DNA of 64,000 bases from the NCBI RefSeq assembly GCF_000349845.1, contig NC_020829.1, positions 5,632,308 to 5,696,307 of the forward strand, given 5' to 3'. The translations under genes were made by a program, and so were the position numbers. Positions 35,581-47,297 of the stretch are shown here, piece by piece. Every line of letters starts with the position of its first letter. Position 1 is the first letter of the stretch. Below the pieces are notes generated by a model. The model was not told the DNA's origin, made no database searches, and was given only the letters and a program-made list of their open reading frames with translations. This DNA comes from Pseudomonas sp. ATCC 13867. GTDB lineage: Bacteria > Pseudomonadota > Gammaproteobacteria > Pseudomonadales > Pseudomonadaceae.

Positions 35581-36930
35581 TCAGCGGGTGGCGGGGCTTT
35601 CCTTGCCGTCGAGCCCCTTCCCTTCGAGGAAGGCCTCGACACGGCCGTTCTGCATCGCATCCCAGTAGCGGGCGCCCTTCTGCGCGTCGTAGACGCCTTC
35701 CCACCTGGAGATCACCAGTACCGCGAGGGCGTTGCCGATCACGTTCAGCGCGGTGCGCGCCATGTCCATGATGCGGTCGACGCCGGCGATGAAGGCCAGG
35801 CCTTCCAGCGGGATGCCCACGCTGCCCAGGGTCGCCAGCAACACCACGAAGGAAACGCCCGGTACGCCGGCGATGCCCTTGGAGGTGACCATCAGGGTCA
35901 ACACCAGCATCAGTTGCTGGCCGATGGACAGGTCGATGCCGTAGAGCTGGGCGATGAAGATCGCCGCGATGCTCTGGTACAGGGTCGAGCCATCGAGGTT
36001 GAAGGAATAGCCGGTGGGCACCACGAAGCTGCTGACCGCCTTGGGTGCGCCGTAGGCTTCCATCTTCTCGATGATGCGCGGCAGCACGGTTTCCGAGCTG
36101 GCGGTGGAGTACGCCAGGATCAGCTCGTCCTTGAAGATGCGCATCAGCTTGACGACGGAGAAGCCGAACAGGCGCGCGACCAGGCCCAGCACCATGAAGG
36201 CGAAGAAGGCGATGGCGAAGTACACCAGCACCACCAGCTTGGCCAGCGGCAGCAGGGAGGCGAAGCCGAAGTTGGCGACCGTCACCGCGATCAGCGCGAA
36301 CACGCCGACAGGGGCGTAGCGCATGATCATGTGGGTGACGCGGAACATGGCCTCGGCCACGCCCTGGAACATCTTCACCAGCGGCTCGCGGGTCGGCGCC
36401 GGCAGGGAGGAAAGCCCCAGGCCGAACATCACCGAGAAGAAGATGATCGGCAGCATCTCGCCACGGGCCATCGCCGCGAAGATGTTCGACGGGATCAGGT
36501 TGAGGATCGTCTCGATGAATGCGTGGTGATGCTCGACTTCCTTGGCGGTCTGCGTGTACTGGGAGATATCCACAGTGCCCAGGGTACTCATGTCGATGCC
36601 GGAGCCCGGCTGGAACACGTTCGCCAGCAGCAGGCCGACCACGATGGCGACGGTGGTGATGATTTCGAAGTAGACGATGGTCTTCAGGCCGATCCGACCG
36701 AGTTTCTTCGCATCTCCCATGCCGGCAATGCCGACGATGAGCGAGGAAATCACGATCGGTACGACGATCATCTTGATCAGCCGGATGAAGATGTCACCGG
36801 CCGGCTGGAGGATGTTGCTGATCCACCAGGCCTTGTCCGCGCTGAAATGATTGAGCGCGGCGCCCAGTGCAATTCCGAGTACCAGGCCGATGAGGATCTG
36901 CCAGGCGAGGCTGAGCTTGGCTTTGCCCAT
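35581..36930 (-). CDS. gltP: Glutamate/aspartate:proton symporter
   Basis: A 449-residue DAACS-family transporter with about eight helices and two re-entrant loops. The first hairpin carries the Ser-rich SSETVLP motif, and VPTGYSFNLDGSTLYQS is the NMDGT-equivalent cation site (here NLDGS). The C-terminal PGVSFVVLLATLGSVGIP follows the second hairpin. It imports glutamate, aspartate and possibly C4-dicarboxylates with protons. It matches gltP by its position near algB/kinB as I recall from P. aeruginosa. It is a single-gene unit with its own terminator. Confidence 0.9.
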   Translation of the reverse strand: MGKAKLSLAWQILIGLVLGIALGAALNHFSADKAWWISNILQPAGDIFIRLIKMIVVPIVISSLIVGIAGMGDAKKLGRIGLKTIVYFEIITTVAIVVGLLLANVFQPGSGIDMSTLGTVDISQYTQTAKEVEHHHAFIETILNLIPSNIFAAMARGEMLPIIFFSVMFGLGLSSLPAPTREPLVKMFQGVAEAMFRVTHMIMRYAPVGVFALIAVTVANFGFASLLPLAKLVVLVYFAIAFFAFMVLGLVARLFGFSVVKLMRIFKDELILAYSTASSETVLPRIIEKMEAYGAPKAVSSFVVPTGYSFNLDGSTLYQSIAAIFIAQLYGIDLSIGQQLMLVLTLMVTSKGIAGVPGVSFVVLLATLGSVGIPLEGLAFIAGVDRIMDMARTALNVIGNALAVLVISRWEGVYDAQKGARYWDAMQNGRVEAFLEGKGLDGKESPATR

Positions 36931-37569
36931 AGTGAGTCACCCTTGATTCTTGTGGAAGTCGGGGTCGCCGAGCCATCGGGATGCCGACGGCCAGCGAAAA
37001 AAGGGGCGCATGATTCCGAGCCACCCCTCCTCCGTCTAATGCCGGAGATGCCTACCCCATGCACAATCGGCATAGGAAAATGCATCTGAAACCTTGGTTC
37101 CAGGTCTTTCGACCCTTGATTTATTGCATGAGGCAGGTTCCTCAACACCTGTCACGCAGCGGTCTGCAAAGCCGGCTAGGCTTGTTGCATTCATGCCATC
37201 AATGGCGCGGATTGAACGGATGAGCCATCCGGAAGCGAGACACCCGGTTTTTCCTGTTACCGGATGTACGGTCACGTCGAAGGACCGTCACGGAGGGCTA
37301 CGGCCGTGGAAGAAGGCCGATGGATTACGAGGCTGGCAGGATCGCGGGCGCTTGTGGATAAGTCGCCGGAATCCGCTCTTCATTGTTGCGGTAGATTCGC
37401 CGACGGGAATCGGCGGGGCATTGTAGGACGTTTCCCAACCACTTCGGATTGATCGATATCAGTGAAGTTCGAGCGGGTTCGAAACAGCGTACGGCTACCC
37501 TGCCGCCGCTGGGACCGCGCCAGCCGAACCAGTGAACGACGCGGTAAACCTTCAGATACAGGACCCTCT
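36931..37569. other. 639-bp gap between gltP and the DUF3313 lipoprotein
   Basis: Divergent genes flank this long gap, so it should hold both promoters. Seen: a perfect DnaA box at 37353-37361 and a small CGCCGA/TCGGCG hairpin at about 37396-37413. Short open frames on both strands have poor starts and ordinary translations. Nothing else is supported; a small RNA cannot be excluded. Confidence 0.4.
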
Positions 37570-38229
37570 ATGACACGACTCTCGGTAGTACCCACCCTGC
37601 TGTTGGCCGGCGCCCTGGCGCTGGGCGGTTGCTCCAGCCAGAAACCCGATGCCTCGCAGTACTCCGGCTTCCTGGACGACTACTCCCAGCTCAAACCCGC
37701 AACCTCGCCCAGCGGGCAACCGGTGCTGCGCTGGGTGGACCCGAATCTGAAACTGAACAACTACAGCTCGGTGCTGGTGGAACGGCCGGTGTATTACCCC
37801 CAACCCAAACCGAGCGAGACCATCGATCAGACGACCCTGAATGCGATTCCCGATTACCTGAAGCAGCAGATCGAGCAGCAACTGAGCAGCCGCTACCGGA
37901 TAGTCCAGCAGGCCGACCGCGACACCCTGGTGCTGAAGACGGCGATCACTGGCGTGAACGTTTCCACCGAGGGGCTGCACGCCTACGAGGTGATTCCGAT
38001 CGCCCTGGTGGTCGCAGCCACCACCACCGCCATCGGCACGCGGGACCAGGACACCGAGGTCTATGTGGAAATGGAAGCGTTGGACGGCGCCACCAGCAAG
38101 CCGGTGGCCAAGGTGGTGCGCAAGGGGGCTGGCGAGACGCTGGAGAATGCCAGCACGCACCTGACGCTCAACGACCTGAAACCGGTGCTCGACGGCTGGG
38201 CGCGCGACGCCGCCAACTTCAAGCCGTAA
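37570..38229 (+). CDS. DUF3313-family lipoprotein
   Basis: A 219-residue lipoprotein. The start at 37570 (MTRLSVVPTLLLAGALALGGC) gives a lipobox at LGGC. The mature sequence YSGFLDDYSQLKP then SVLVERPVYYPQP and AITGVNVSTEGLHAYEVIPIA follows the DUF3313 family, short lipoproteins widespread in proteobacteria that resemble the N-domain of lipoproteins in envelope stress. The frame is open to 37462, but the earlier Met lacks a signal peptide. It ends before a large inverted repeat and is convergent with the Ivy gene. Confidence 0.85.
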   Translation: MTRLSVVPTLLLAGALALGGCSSQKPDASQYSGFLDDYSQLKPATSPSGQPVLRWVDPNLKLNNYSSVLVERPVYYPQPKPSETIDQTTLNAIPDYLKQQIEQQLSSRYRIVQQADRDTLVLKTAITGVNVSTEGLHAYEVIPIALVVAATTTAIGTRDQDTEVYVEMEALDGATSKPVAKVVRKGAGETLENASTHLTLNDLKPVLDGWARDAANFKP

Positions 38230-38240
38230 CCGCTCCGGCT

Positions 38241-38294
38241 CTGCGGAACCGGTGTGAGGACGAGGCAGGCGCCTCACCCCCGGTTCCGCCGCAG
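38241..38294. terminator. Large inverted repeat between convergent genes
   Basis: CTGCGGAACCGG-TGTGAGG on the left and CCTCACC-CCCGGTTCCG-CCGCAG on the right form a long imperfect stem just after the DUF3313 stop. It probably ends transcription from one or both sides, although no T-run follows. Confidence 0.55.
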
Positions 38295-38421
38295 CCTTTC
38301 CACCCTGACCCGGTCCGCCGTTGCGGAGGTACCCCCTGTACCCCTGGGTCGCTCAAGGCCTGAATCGCCTCGAACATCCCGGCCCCCTGGTCATGCGCCG
38401 GCCAGCATCGGCCACGCACTA

Positions 38422-38895
38422 CTAGAACCAATTCGGATCGCTCTTGAGTTCCTCATCCAGAATGCCTTTCATCGTGTCGTTCGGTTCCCCCAGCCAGCGA
38501 AGGCTGGCGTGCCGGCTCGACGCCTGGTCCGGCGGCAGCCCTTCGGGCACCGTCACATAAAGGGCATAGGCTTTCTGCTTGTCCCAGGTAAACGCCACGT
38601 AGAGCCGGTGCTTGGAGCAGTCGTACGCTTCGCACAGCTCGCCCACCAGGTACTTGCCGCTCAGTTCGTCCACCGAGTGCATCGGCATCGACGTGCCAGT
38701 GAGATGCATCACCCAGTCGGGCAGCGGGGGGGCGTCCTTCACCAGCGAGTACCAGGCTTGCCGGTAGCGCTGATCGGCGGCCATCAACTGGTCGACCCGG
38801 TAGCGGGCGATCGTGTCCGGCCCCGCCGCCAGGACCTGGGTCCCGATACCGCCCAGCAACAGGACGCCGATCAGCAGGTTGCGGATGAAGTCCAT
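38422..38895 (-). CDS. Ivy-family lysozyme inhibitor
   Basis: A 157-residue periplasmic protein. The start MDFIRNLLIGVLLLGG at 38895 has AAGGAG 8 bases upstream; the signal peptide ends near QVLAAG. CEAYDC corresponds to the conserved CKPHDC loop of Ivy (inhibitor of vertebrate lysozyme), which plugs the lysozyme active site, and both Cys are kept. The following HRLYVAFTWDKQKAYALYV strand pattern also fits. It sits upstream of ampDh2/algB in the same neighbourhood that I recall for the P. aeruginosa Ivy homologue. The altered residues within the loop may change which lysozymes it binds. Confidence 0.82.
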   Translation of the reverse strand: MDFIRNLLIGVLLLGGIGTQVLAAGPDTIARYRVDQLMAADQRYRQAWYSLVKDAPPLPDWVMHLTGTSMPMHSVDELSGKYLVGELCEAYDCSKHRLYVAFTWDKQKAYALYVTVPEGLPPDQASSRHASLRWLGEPNDTMKGILDEELKSDPNWF

Positions 38896-38929
38896 CGCCA
38901 AGCTCCTTCTCCAACTGTGAGAAAAGGCG

Positions 38930-39470
<541 letters not shown>

Positions 39471-39678
39471 CCCGACTCTCCTGGCCGTCGCGGCCTCCCT
39501 GCCAGTACAGGCGGCATGGGCTGGTTTCCCAAGGAGCCTGCATGCCACATGCCAGGGCTTTTCTTATATTTTTATCCTTTAAAAACAAGCAGTTGGATTA
39601 TCAATAACGAACCCTTCCGCCCGCATCCTGCACGATGGCCGGGCCTTCACCGTGCATTCTGCAACCCTCGGCGAACGC

Positions 39679-40113
39679 TCACCCGAGCGAGTGCTTGAGC
39701 GCACTCATCTGGTCGTGGCAGGCCCGCACCTTGGGCAACTCCGCCCGCAGCAGGGCCTGGATTTCCGGCGCAGCGTCCTGCAAGGCGTCCTCGAACGCTT
39801 GCAGGATGCGGTCCTCGGCCTCCTCCAGCTGCGCCACGTACGTCGCGCCCGGATCGCTGGCAAGACGCGCCCGCGCATCGGCATACATCCGGATCAGCTT
39901 TCCCCGCAGGGTTCCACTGGCGGCTGGCTCGTCGTGGTTGGTCGCCACCTGGCGGGACAGATCGGCAATCAACTCGATCTTGGCCTGGAGCATGGACTCG
40001 AACAGTTGCTGCAGGCGAACGTCCCGCACCTCGCGGATCGCATGCCGGTAGAAGCGCTCGCCATCCCGGGTGATCTCGATGAGTTCATTGAGCTGGCGCG
40101 TCGTGTGGTTCAT
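39679..40113 (-). CDS. DUF2383/PA2169-family four-helix protein
   Basis: A 144-residue protein predicted as a helical bundle of the ferritin-like DUF2383 group: MNHTTRQLNELIEITRDGERFYRHAIREV followed by helices with spaced Glu/Asp (AKIELIADLSRQ, EEAEDRILQAFEDAL). Family members are stress-induced and of unknown activity. The ATG overlaps the BON-protein stop by 4 bases (40110-40113), so it is the second gene of a two-gene unit. Confidence 0.85.
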   Translation of the reverse strand: MNHTTRQLNELIEITRDGERFYRHAIREVRDVRLQQLFESMLQAKIELIADLSRQVATNHDEPAASGTLRGKLIRMYADARARLASDPGATYVAQLEEAEDRILQAFEDALQDAAPEIQALLRAELPKVRACHDQMSALKHSLG

Positions 40114-40949
40114 GCGCGGATCCCGTCAGGGGACGCTCGATACCGACTGGCGGCCTGTCCGGCCACTTTCAGCGCGCTGGCATCCACCTCCCGTACGCCA
40201 CGGGTCTTGCGCGCGCTTTCGATCAGTTGCTGGCGCTCGGCGTCGCTGGGCACCACGCCACTGAGGCTGACCACGCCATCGCGGGTGGACACACCGATGG
40301 ACAGCCCGCCCAACGCGTGGCGCGCCAGCACGTCGGCCTTGATCTGGCTGGTGATCCAGGCATCGCTGACCGCCGCCTGTGCATCGTTCACGGAGTCTTC
40401 CAGCTTCTTGGTCGACGAGCCTTCCGGCACCACCTTCAGGCGGTTATCCACAGAGGCGACCCCTTCGGTCTGCGCGGCGAGGTGAGACGCCCGCTGACTG
40501 GCCTCCTCGCTGGGCGCCGTACCTTCCAGGGTGACCGCATCCCCCTTGCTGGATACCTTGATATCCAGCCCTTCGGCAGGCTTGTCCAGCAGCAGCTTGG
40601 CCTTGACCCGAGCGGCCAGCGCCTCGCCGCTGGCCAGCGCCGGATCGACGGTAATCTGGTTATCCACAGCCGTGATGCCTTCAATGCTCATCGCGACCTG
40701 CGCGGCCAGTTCGCGCTGCTCCTCACTGGCGACCTTGCCGCCCAGCACGGCACGACCCTTTTCCACATCCACGCTGAGCTTGAAGGGCTTCAGGTCGCGG
40801 TTGAGGTTGATGGCGGTCCAGATCGATCCCTCCTGGCGCGCCTCGGCCAACTGTTCGGTAAGGCTGGATTCTTCAGCCTGGCCGACCAACGGTTGAGTGG
40901 CCAGCAACACGCTGCCGAGGGCCAGGACAAGCAGCTTCGGAATGGGCAT
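40110..40949 (-). CDS. BON-domain periplasmic protein
   Basis: A 279-residue protein with a signal peptide (MPIPKLLVLALGSVLLATQP, cleaved near GQAEE). It contains three BON domains in tandem: residues about 42-105 (LSVDVEKGRAVLGGKVASEE), 110-175 (LDIKVSSKGDAVTLEGTAPS) and 195-265 (LSIGVSTRDGVVSLSGVVPS). BON domains bind phospholipid in OsmY-like proteins that protect the envelope under osmotic stress. It heads the unit with the DUF2383 gene. Two perfect DnaA 9-mers lie inside this gene, both encoding Val-Asp-Asn. Confidence 0.9.
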   Translation of the reverse strand: MPIPKLLVLALGSVLLATQPLVGQAEESSLTEQLAEARQEGSIWTAINLNRDLKPFKLSVDVEKGRAVLGGKVASEEQRELAAQVAMSIEGITAVDNQITVDPALASGEALAARVKAKLLLDKPAEGLDIKVSSKGDAVTLEGTAPSEEASQRASHLAAQTEGVASVDNRLKVVPEGSSTKKLEDSVNDAQAAVSDAWITSQIKADVLARHALGGLSIGVSTRDGVVSLSGVVPSDAERQQLIESARKTRGVREVDASALKVAGQAASRYRASPDGIRA

Positions 40950-41169
40950 GGTGCGCTCCTTGGCGTTTTTCTGTACTGCCAGTAGAGACAGCAGAATATC
41001 CCCATCAGTGCCATCCTGTTGATAAACCCTTTTATTTCAATGCGTTACACGTTCTGTGGATAACACTGTCCATGCACCCTGCCCGATGTCCCGGGCAGAG
41101 CCTTTGCAACTTGCACGAAATTTCCGGGACTAAGAAATAACCTGAGACAGATTATGAGGAACACCCCGA

Positions 41170-42512
<1,343 letters not shown>

Positions 42513-42516
<4 letters not shown>

Positions 42517-44306
42517 AACTGCACCTGCCGCTGACATTGCGCACGCAGCTCTTCCTGAGCATCTCGGCGCTCATGACGGTGGCCCTGCTGGGGTTGCTGC
42601 TGGGGCTGTTCAGCGTGGTGCTCACCGGGCGCGAACAGGCGGAACTCATCCAACGCAATTTCGACACCATCGAAGTCAGCCAGGAATTGCGCCAGGCCCT
42701 GGGCGACCAGTTGGTCCAGATACTCAGCGCGGAACCGGACAACGAACGCCTGGAAGCCGCGCGCCGACACTTCCGCGACGCACTGGAGCGTGGCCAGGGA
42801 CGTGCCGCCAGCGATACGGAACAGCAGTTGCTGCGGCAGATCGCCGACGCCCACCGGCAATTCGTCAATGCCTCGGAGAGTCCGGGCCCCGGGCGCCCCG
42901 AGCTGCTCGACGACAACGACCTCAGCCGGAACCTGGACGAGCTTCGGCAGCAGTTGCTCGCCCTGCATGAATTTGCCATGCGCAACATCGACACGCAGGA
43001 AAGCGACGCCCGCACCCGGACGCTGCTGATCAGCGGGTTGCTCGGGCTGGTGGGCGTAGCGATTCTGCTGATCGGATTCATCACCGCCCACAGCATCGCC
43101 CGACGTTTCGGCGCACCCATCGAAGCGCTGACCAAGGCCGCGGACAAGATCGGACGCGGTGACTTCGACCTCACCCTGCCCATTTCTCCCGTAACCGAGA
43201 TGGCCTCCCTGAGCCGCCGCTTCGGCCTGATGGCGGAAGCCCTGCGCGTGTACAGGGAAACCAACACCGAGGCCATCGGCTACGGGCGCCGGCGCTTGCA
43301 GGCGGTGCTCGACAGCATCGATGACGGCCTGGTGATCCTCGACCGCGATGGCCGTGTCGAACACGCCAATCCCGTCGCCAGCCGCCAGCTGTTCTCCAGC
43401 AGCGATCCCCACGGCAAGGAACTGGGCACGTTGCTGGATAACCCGGAGCTGACCCAGGCCACCCGGAGGGTGCTGGCGGGAAACCTCCTGGAAGAAACGC
43501 CCCAGGACCTGGTGGTGGAGGTGGGCGGGGAGAGCCGGCTGCTGACCTGGGGCATGTCCCCGGTCACTCACGACGACGGACGCAACATCGGTGCAGTGAT
43601 GGTTGTCCGCGATGTCACCGAGCAGCGCGCCTTCGAACGGGTGCGCAACGATTTCGTCCTGCGCGCCTCCCATGAGCTGCGCACCCCGGTGACCGGCATG
43701 CACATGGCCTTCGGGCTGCTATCCGAGCGCCTGGCCTTCCCCGAAGGTTCCCGCGAGCACGACCTGATCACCACGGTCGACGAAGAGATGCGCCGCCTGG
43801 TGCTGCTGATCGGCGACCTGCTGAATTTCTCCCGCTACCAGAGCGGCACGCAGAAACTCGACCTGCAGCCCTGCGACATCGTCGAGATCCTGGCGCAGGC
43901 CAGGCAACGCTTCGAAGGGCAGGCGCGCAGCCAGAACATCGCCATCGAACTGGAAACCGCCGCCGACGTCCCCCCCATCAACCTCGATCGCCTGCAGATC
44001 GAGCGGGTCATCGACAACCTGATCAGCAACGCCTTGCGCCACACCCCCGATGGCGGGGTGATACGGCTGCAGGCGCGTTGCCATGAAGAACGGGTCGCCA
44101 TCGCCGTGGAAGACAACGGAGACGGGGTTCCCTTCAGCCAGCAAAGCCGCATCTTCGAGCCCTTCGTCCAGGTCGGGCACAAGAAGGGTGGCGCCGGCCT
44201 GGGCCTGGCCCTGTGCAAGGAGATCGTTCAGTTGCACGGCGGGCGCATCGTCCTGCACTCGCAGGCGGGCAAGGGGTCGCGCTTCTACCTGCTGCTGCCC
44301 CTTTAG
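42513..44306 (+). CDS. kinB: Sensor histidine kinase KinB
   Basis: A 597-residue membrane kinase starting GTG at 42513, overlapping the algB stop. Residues about 12-35 and 172-192 are membrane helices enclosing a periplasmic helical sensor domain. HAMP follows, then a PAS domain (VLDSIDDGLVILDRDGRVEHAN), HisKA with RASHELRTPVTG, and HATPase with NLISNALRHTP, DNGDGVP and GGAGLGLALC. KinB phosphorylates or dephosphorylates AlgB and restrains alginate production. Its 3' end overlaps the ampDh2 stop on the other strand. Confidence 0.95.
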
Positions 44307-45085
44307 CTGGTCGGTACGGCCAGCAGCAGCGCCGCGGTCTCCAGATCCGGCTCGCCATCGAAACGCTGCGGACGGAAGCGCATCTGGAAGGCCGCGATCA
44401 CATTGCGGGTTTCCTCGTCCATCACCCCGTTGAGCGGCACCGCGTAACCGTGGCGCGCCAGCTGCTGCTGGAACCAGCCCGGCGCCGGCAGTTGGCCGTT
44501 CAGCTCGCCCAGGCGGCGGGCCATCTCGCCCGGCTTGGGCCAGGGAATCAGGCCGGCATCGGCGAGTTTCTTCCAGGGGAACAGCGGGCCCGGATCGACC
44601 TTGCGCTGCGGGGCGATGTCGCTGTGGCCGAGGATGTGTTCGGGCGTGATGCCCTGGCGCTTGCCGATGTCCTTGAGCAGGGCGATCAGCGCGTCGATCT
44701 GCCCGTCCGGGTAGGGGTACCAGATCTTGCCGCTGGGAGTTTCGCGGTAACCGGGATTGACCAGTTCGATACCGATCGACGTGGAGTTCAGCCAGGTGCG
44801 GCCCTGCCATTCGCTCTGCCCGGCATGCCAGGCGCGGCGGTTTTCGTCCACCAACTGGTAGATGGTCGGTGGCTGGTCGCCGATCAGGTAATGGGCGCTG
44901 ACCTCGCCGCGGGTCAGTATCTCCAGCGAACGCGGCAGGTTCTCCGACGTGTAGTGGATGATGACGTACTGGATGCGGCTGTCCTGGTTGCGCGAGACAT
45001 GCTCATGGTCGATCTGCAGCCCTTTTTCGGCGCAGCCGGCGAGCAACAGGGCGGACAGGACAAGGCTGAGTGCGCGGAGGGTCAT
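44303..45085 (-). CDS. ampDh2: Outer-membrane-anchored N-acetylmuramyl-L-alanine amidase AmpDh2
   Basis: A 260-residue lipoprotein amidase. Starting at 45085 gives MTLRALSLVLSALLLAGC with a lipobox. The amidase_2 domain carries the zinc ligands in VIIHYTSEN, LGHSDIAPQRK and the Asp in KVDPG; the catalytic Glu fits SIGIELVNPG. The C-terminal peptidoglycan-binding domain begins near RHGYAVPLNGVMD. It cleaves the stem peptide from murein and affects beta-lactamase induction. The gene is convergent with kinB and is followed upstream on the same strand by marC. Confidence 0.93.
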   Translation of the reverse strand: MTLRALSLVLSALLLAGCAEKGLQIDHEHVSRNQDSRIQYVIIHYTSENLPRSLEILTRGEVSAHYLIGDQPPTIYQLVDENRRAWHAGQSEWQGRTWLNSTSIGIELVNPGYRETPSGKIWYPYPDGQIDALIALLKDIGKRQGITPEHILGHSDIAPQRKVDPGPLFPWKKLADAGLIPWPKPGEMARRLGELNGQLPAPGWFQQQLARHGYAVPLNGVMDEETRNVIAAFQMRFRPQRFDGEPDLETAALLLAVPTS

Positions 45086-45093
45086 GAGGTCAC

Positions 45094-45681
45094 TCACGCT
45101 GCGATGTGCAGCACGCTGCGTAGGTTCTGCAGGAGCATGTTCACGCTGAGCATGATCAGCAGCATACCGGCCAGGCGCTCCACCGCGGTCAGCCCGCGAG
45201 GGCCGAGGAAGCGCTGCAGGAACGAGGCCTGCAGCAGGATCAGTGCCGTCGCCGCCCAGGCCAGAATCACCGCCAGGTACAACTCCCACAACGGCCCCGT
45301 GTAGGTGGTGCGCAGGGTAATCAGCATGGCCAGCGCCGAAGGGCCGGCCACCGCCGGCGTCGCCAGCGGCACCAGCAGCGGCTCGCTGTCCGGCATGTCG
45401 CCCAGCACGCCCTGCGGAGTCGGGAAAATCAGGCGCATGGCGACCACGAAGAGAATGATACCGCCGGCGATCCCGGTGGCTTCCTTCGACAGGCCAAGGC
45501 CGGTGAGGATGTGCTCGCCGAGCGTGAGGAAGATTAGCAACAGGCCGAGCGCGAGCAGCAGCTCACGCAGGGCGACCTTGAGCCGGCGCTCGGCCGGAAC
45601 GGATTTCAGGGCGGCGAGAAACACCGCGATGTTGCCAAACGGGTCGGTGATCAGAAAGATCAGGACGGCGACGCCGAGCAT
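45094..45681 (-). CDS. MarC-family integral membrane protein
   Basis: A 195-residue six-helix membrane protein of the MarC/UPF0056 family, with the conserved VAVLIFLITDPFGNIAVF at the start and ATPAVAGPSALAMLIT in the middle. The function is unknown despite the name, which derives from the mar region and not from antibiotic efflux. The gene is 8 bases upstream of ampDh2 on the same strand, so the two may be one unit. In other pseudomonads, to my knowledge, other genes separate ampDh2 from glmU here. Confidence 0.88.
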   Translation of the reverse strand: MLGVAVLIFLITDPFGNIAVFLAALKSVPAERRLKVALRELLLALGLLLIFLTLGEHILTGLGLSKEATGIAGGIILFVVAMRLIFPTPQGVLGDMPDSEPLLVPLATPAVAGPSALAMLITLRTTYTGPLWELYLAVILAWAATALILLQASFLQRFLGPRGLTAVERLAGMLLIMLSVNMLLQNLRSVLHIAA

Positions 45682-45812
45682 GATCGAGAGACTCCGGCAG
45701 GAAGAACGCCCCTGGCTGGATGGCAGCGTGGGTCAGGAAGCGTCTGTGGATAACGACAAGCATAGCTCCCACCTGTGAATAACAACTTACCCACAGGCGG
45801 GAGAAAACAGCA

Positions 45813-47180
45813 TCAGGATTTCTTGATCTTTTCCGGGCGCTTCCAGCCTTCGATCACCCGCTGCTTGGCGCGACCGACCGCCAGGGTGCCGGACGGAACC
45901 TCGGTGGTGATGGTGGAGCCCGCGCCAGTCGTGGCACCCGCGCCGATATCCACAGGCGCCACCAGGGAGTTGTTGGAGCCGATGAAGACGTCTTCGCCAA
46001 TGCTGGTGCGCCACTTGTTGGCGCCATCGTAGTTGCAGGTGATGGTGCCGGCGCCGATGTTGGTGCGCGCACCGACTTCGCTGTCGCCCAGGTAGGTGAG
46101 GTGGCCAACCTTCACGCCATCCTGCAGATGGGCGTTCTTCAGTTCGACGAAGTTACCCACATGCACCTTGCGCTCCAGCACGCTGCCCGGACGCAGGCGG
46201 GCAAACGGGCCGACGTCGCTGTCCGGGCCGACGTGGGCGCCTTCCAGGTGCGAATTGGCCTTGATGATGGCGCCACGGCGCAGGGTACTGTCCTTGATGT
46301 AGCAGTTCGGGCCGATCTGCACATCGTCCTCGATCTCCACCTGGCCTTCGAGGATGACGTTGATGTCGATGGTCACGTCGCGGCCGACGCTGACCTCGCC
46401 GCGCACGTCGAAGCGTGCCGGATCGATCAGGGTCACACCCTGGGCCATCAGACGGCGCGCCACGCGCTGCTGGAAGAAGCGCTCCAGCTCGGAGAGCTGC
46501 AGGCGGTCGTTGGCCCCCTGAACTTCCATCGCCGCCTGCGGCTGTGCGGTGGCAACGCGCAGGCCATCGGCCACGGCCATGGCGATCACGTCGGTGAGGT
46601 AGTACTCGCCCTGGGCGTTGGAATTGGACAGGCGCGATAGCCAACCAGCCAGGCGTTCGCGCGGCACGGCGAGAATGCCGGTGTTGCCTTCACGGATGGC
46701 GCGCTGTTCGGAGGACGCATCCTTCTGCTCGACGATGGCCTGAACCTCGTCGGCCGCGTCACGGATGATACGGCCGTAACCGGTCGGATCATCCAGCTCG
46801 ACAGTGAGCAGCGCCAGTTGTTCGGCAGTGGCCTGGGCCATCAGGCGCTCCAGGGTCGGCTGTTCGATCAGCGGGACGTCGCCGTAGAGGATCAGCACCT
46901 TGTCCGCGCTCAGGAACGGCGCGGCCTGGGCCACGGCGTGGCCGGTACCCAGTTGCTGTTCCTGGATCACGAAATTCAGGTCATCCGCCTGCAACCGTTC
47001 ACGCACGAGTTCCGCGCCGTGCCCGATCACCACATGGATGCGGGAAGGGCTGAGCGTGCGAGCGGTATCGATTACGTGGGCAAGCATGGGCTTGCCAGCG
47101 ACCGGATGCAGGACCTTCGGCAGGGCCGAACGCATGCGCGTGCCCTGGCCAGCGGCGAGAATGACGATTTCGAGGGACAT
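45813..47180 (-). CDS. glmU: Bifunctional GlcN-1-P acetyltransferase / GlcNAc-1-P uridyltransferase
   Basis: A 455-residue enzyme, start [16 protein letters not shown] at 47180. The N-terminal uridyltransferase domain has [17 protein letters not shown] (pyrophosphorylase loop); the C-terminal part is a left-handed beta-helix with hexapeptide repeats ([28 protein letters not shown]). It makes UDP-GlcNAc for murein and LPS. The longer reading from 47261 runs into the upstream terminator, so 47180 is preferred. It lies directly downstream of the atp operon terminator. Confidence 0.95.
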   Translation of the reverse strand: MSLEIVILAAGQGTRMRSALPKVLHPVAGKPMLAHVIDTARTLSPSRIHVVIGHGAELVRERLQADDLNFVIQEQQLGTGHAVAQAAPFLSADKVLILYGDVPLIEQPTLERLMAQATAEQLALLTVELDDPTGYGRIIRDAADEVQAIVEQKDASSEQRAIREGNTGILAVPRERLAGWLSRLSNSNAQGEYYLTDVIAMAVADGLRVATAQPQAAMEVQGANDRLQLSELERFFQQRVARRLMAQGVTLIDPARFDVRGEVSVGRDVTIDINVILEGQVEIEDDVQIGPNCYIKDSTLRRGAIIKANSHLEGAHVGPDSDVGPFARLRPGSVLERKVHVGNFVELKNAHLQDGVKVGHLTYLGDSEVGARTNIGAGTITCNYDGANKWRTSIGEDVFIGSNNSLVAPVDIGAGATTGAGSTITTEVPSGTLAVGRAKQRVIEGWKRPEKIKKS

Positions 47181-47227
47181 GGATGACAGACCGTCCTGGT
47201 GAGCGGGGCAGGCCCCGAATGTAGAAA

Positions 47228-47260
47228 AAGAAAAAGGGTAGCCAAGGCTACCCTTTTCCA
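47228..47260 (-). terminator. Rho-independent terminator of the atp operon
   Basis: AAAAGGGTAGCC (47232-47243) and GGCTACCCTTTT (47246-47257) form a 12-bp stem; on the minus strand the stem is followed by TTTTTCTTTTTC. It ends the ATP synthase transcript before glmU. Confidence 0.92.
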
Positions 47261-47297
47261 TTTTATCGCTGAAGCCCCTAGGGGAGCTTCGCGCGGC

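Noticed and set aside
34205..35704. Minus-strand 499-codon frame overlapping the SpmAB-type gene
   Set aside because: Shadow; the alternate frame gives a coherent two-Gate-domain membrane protein.
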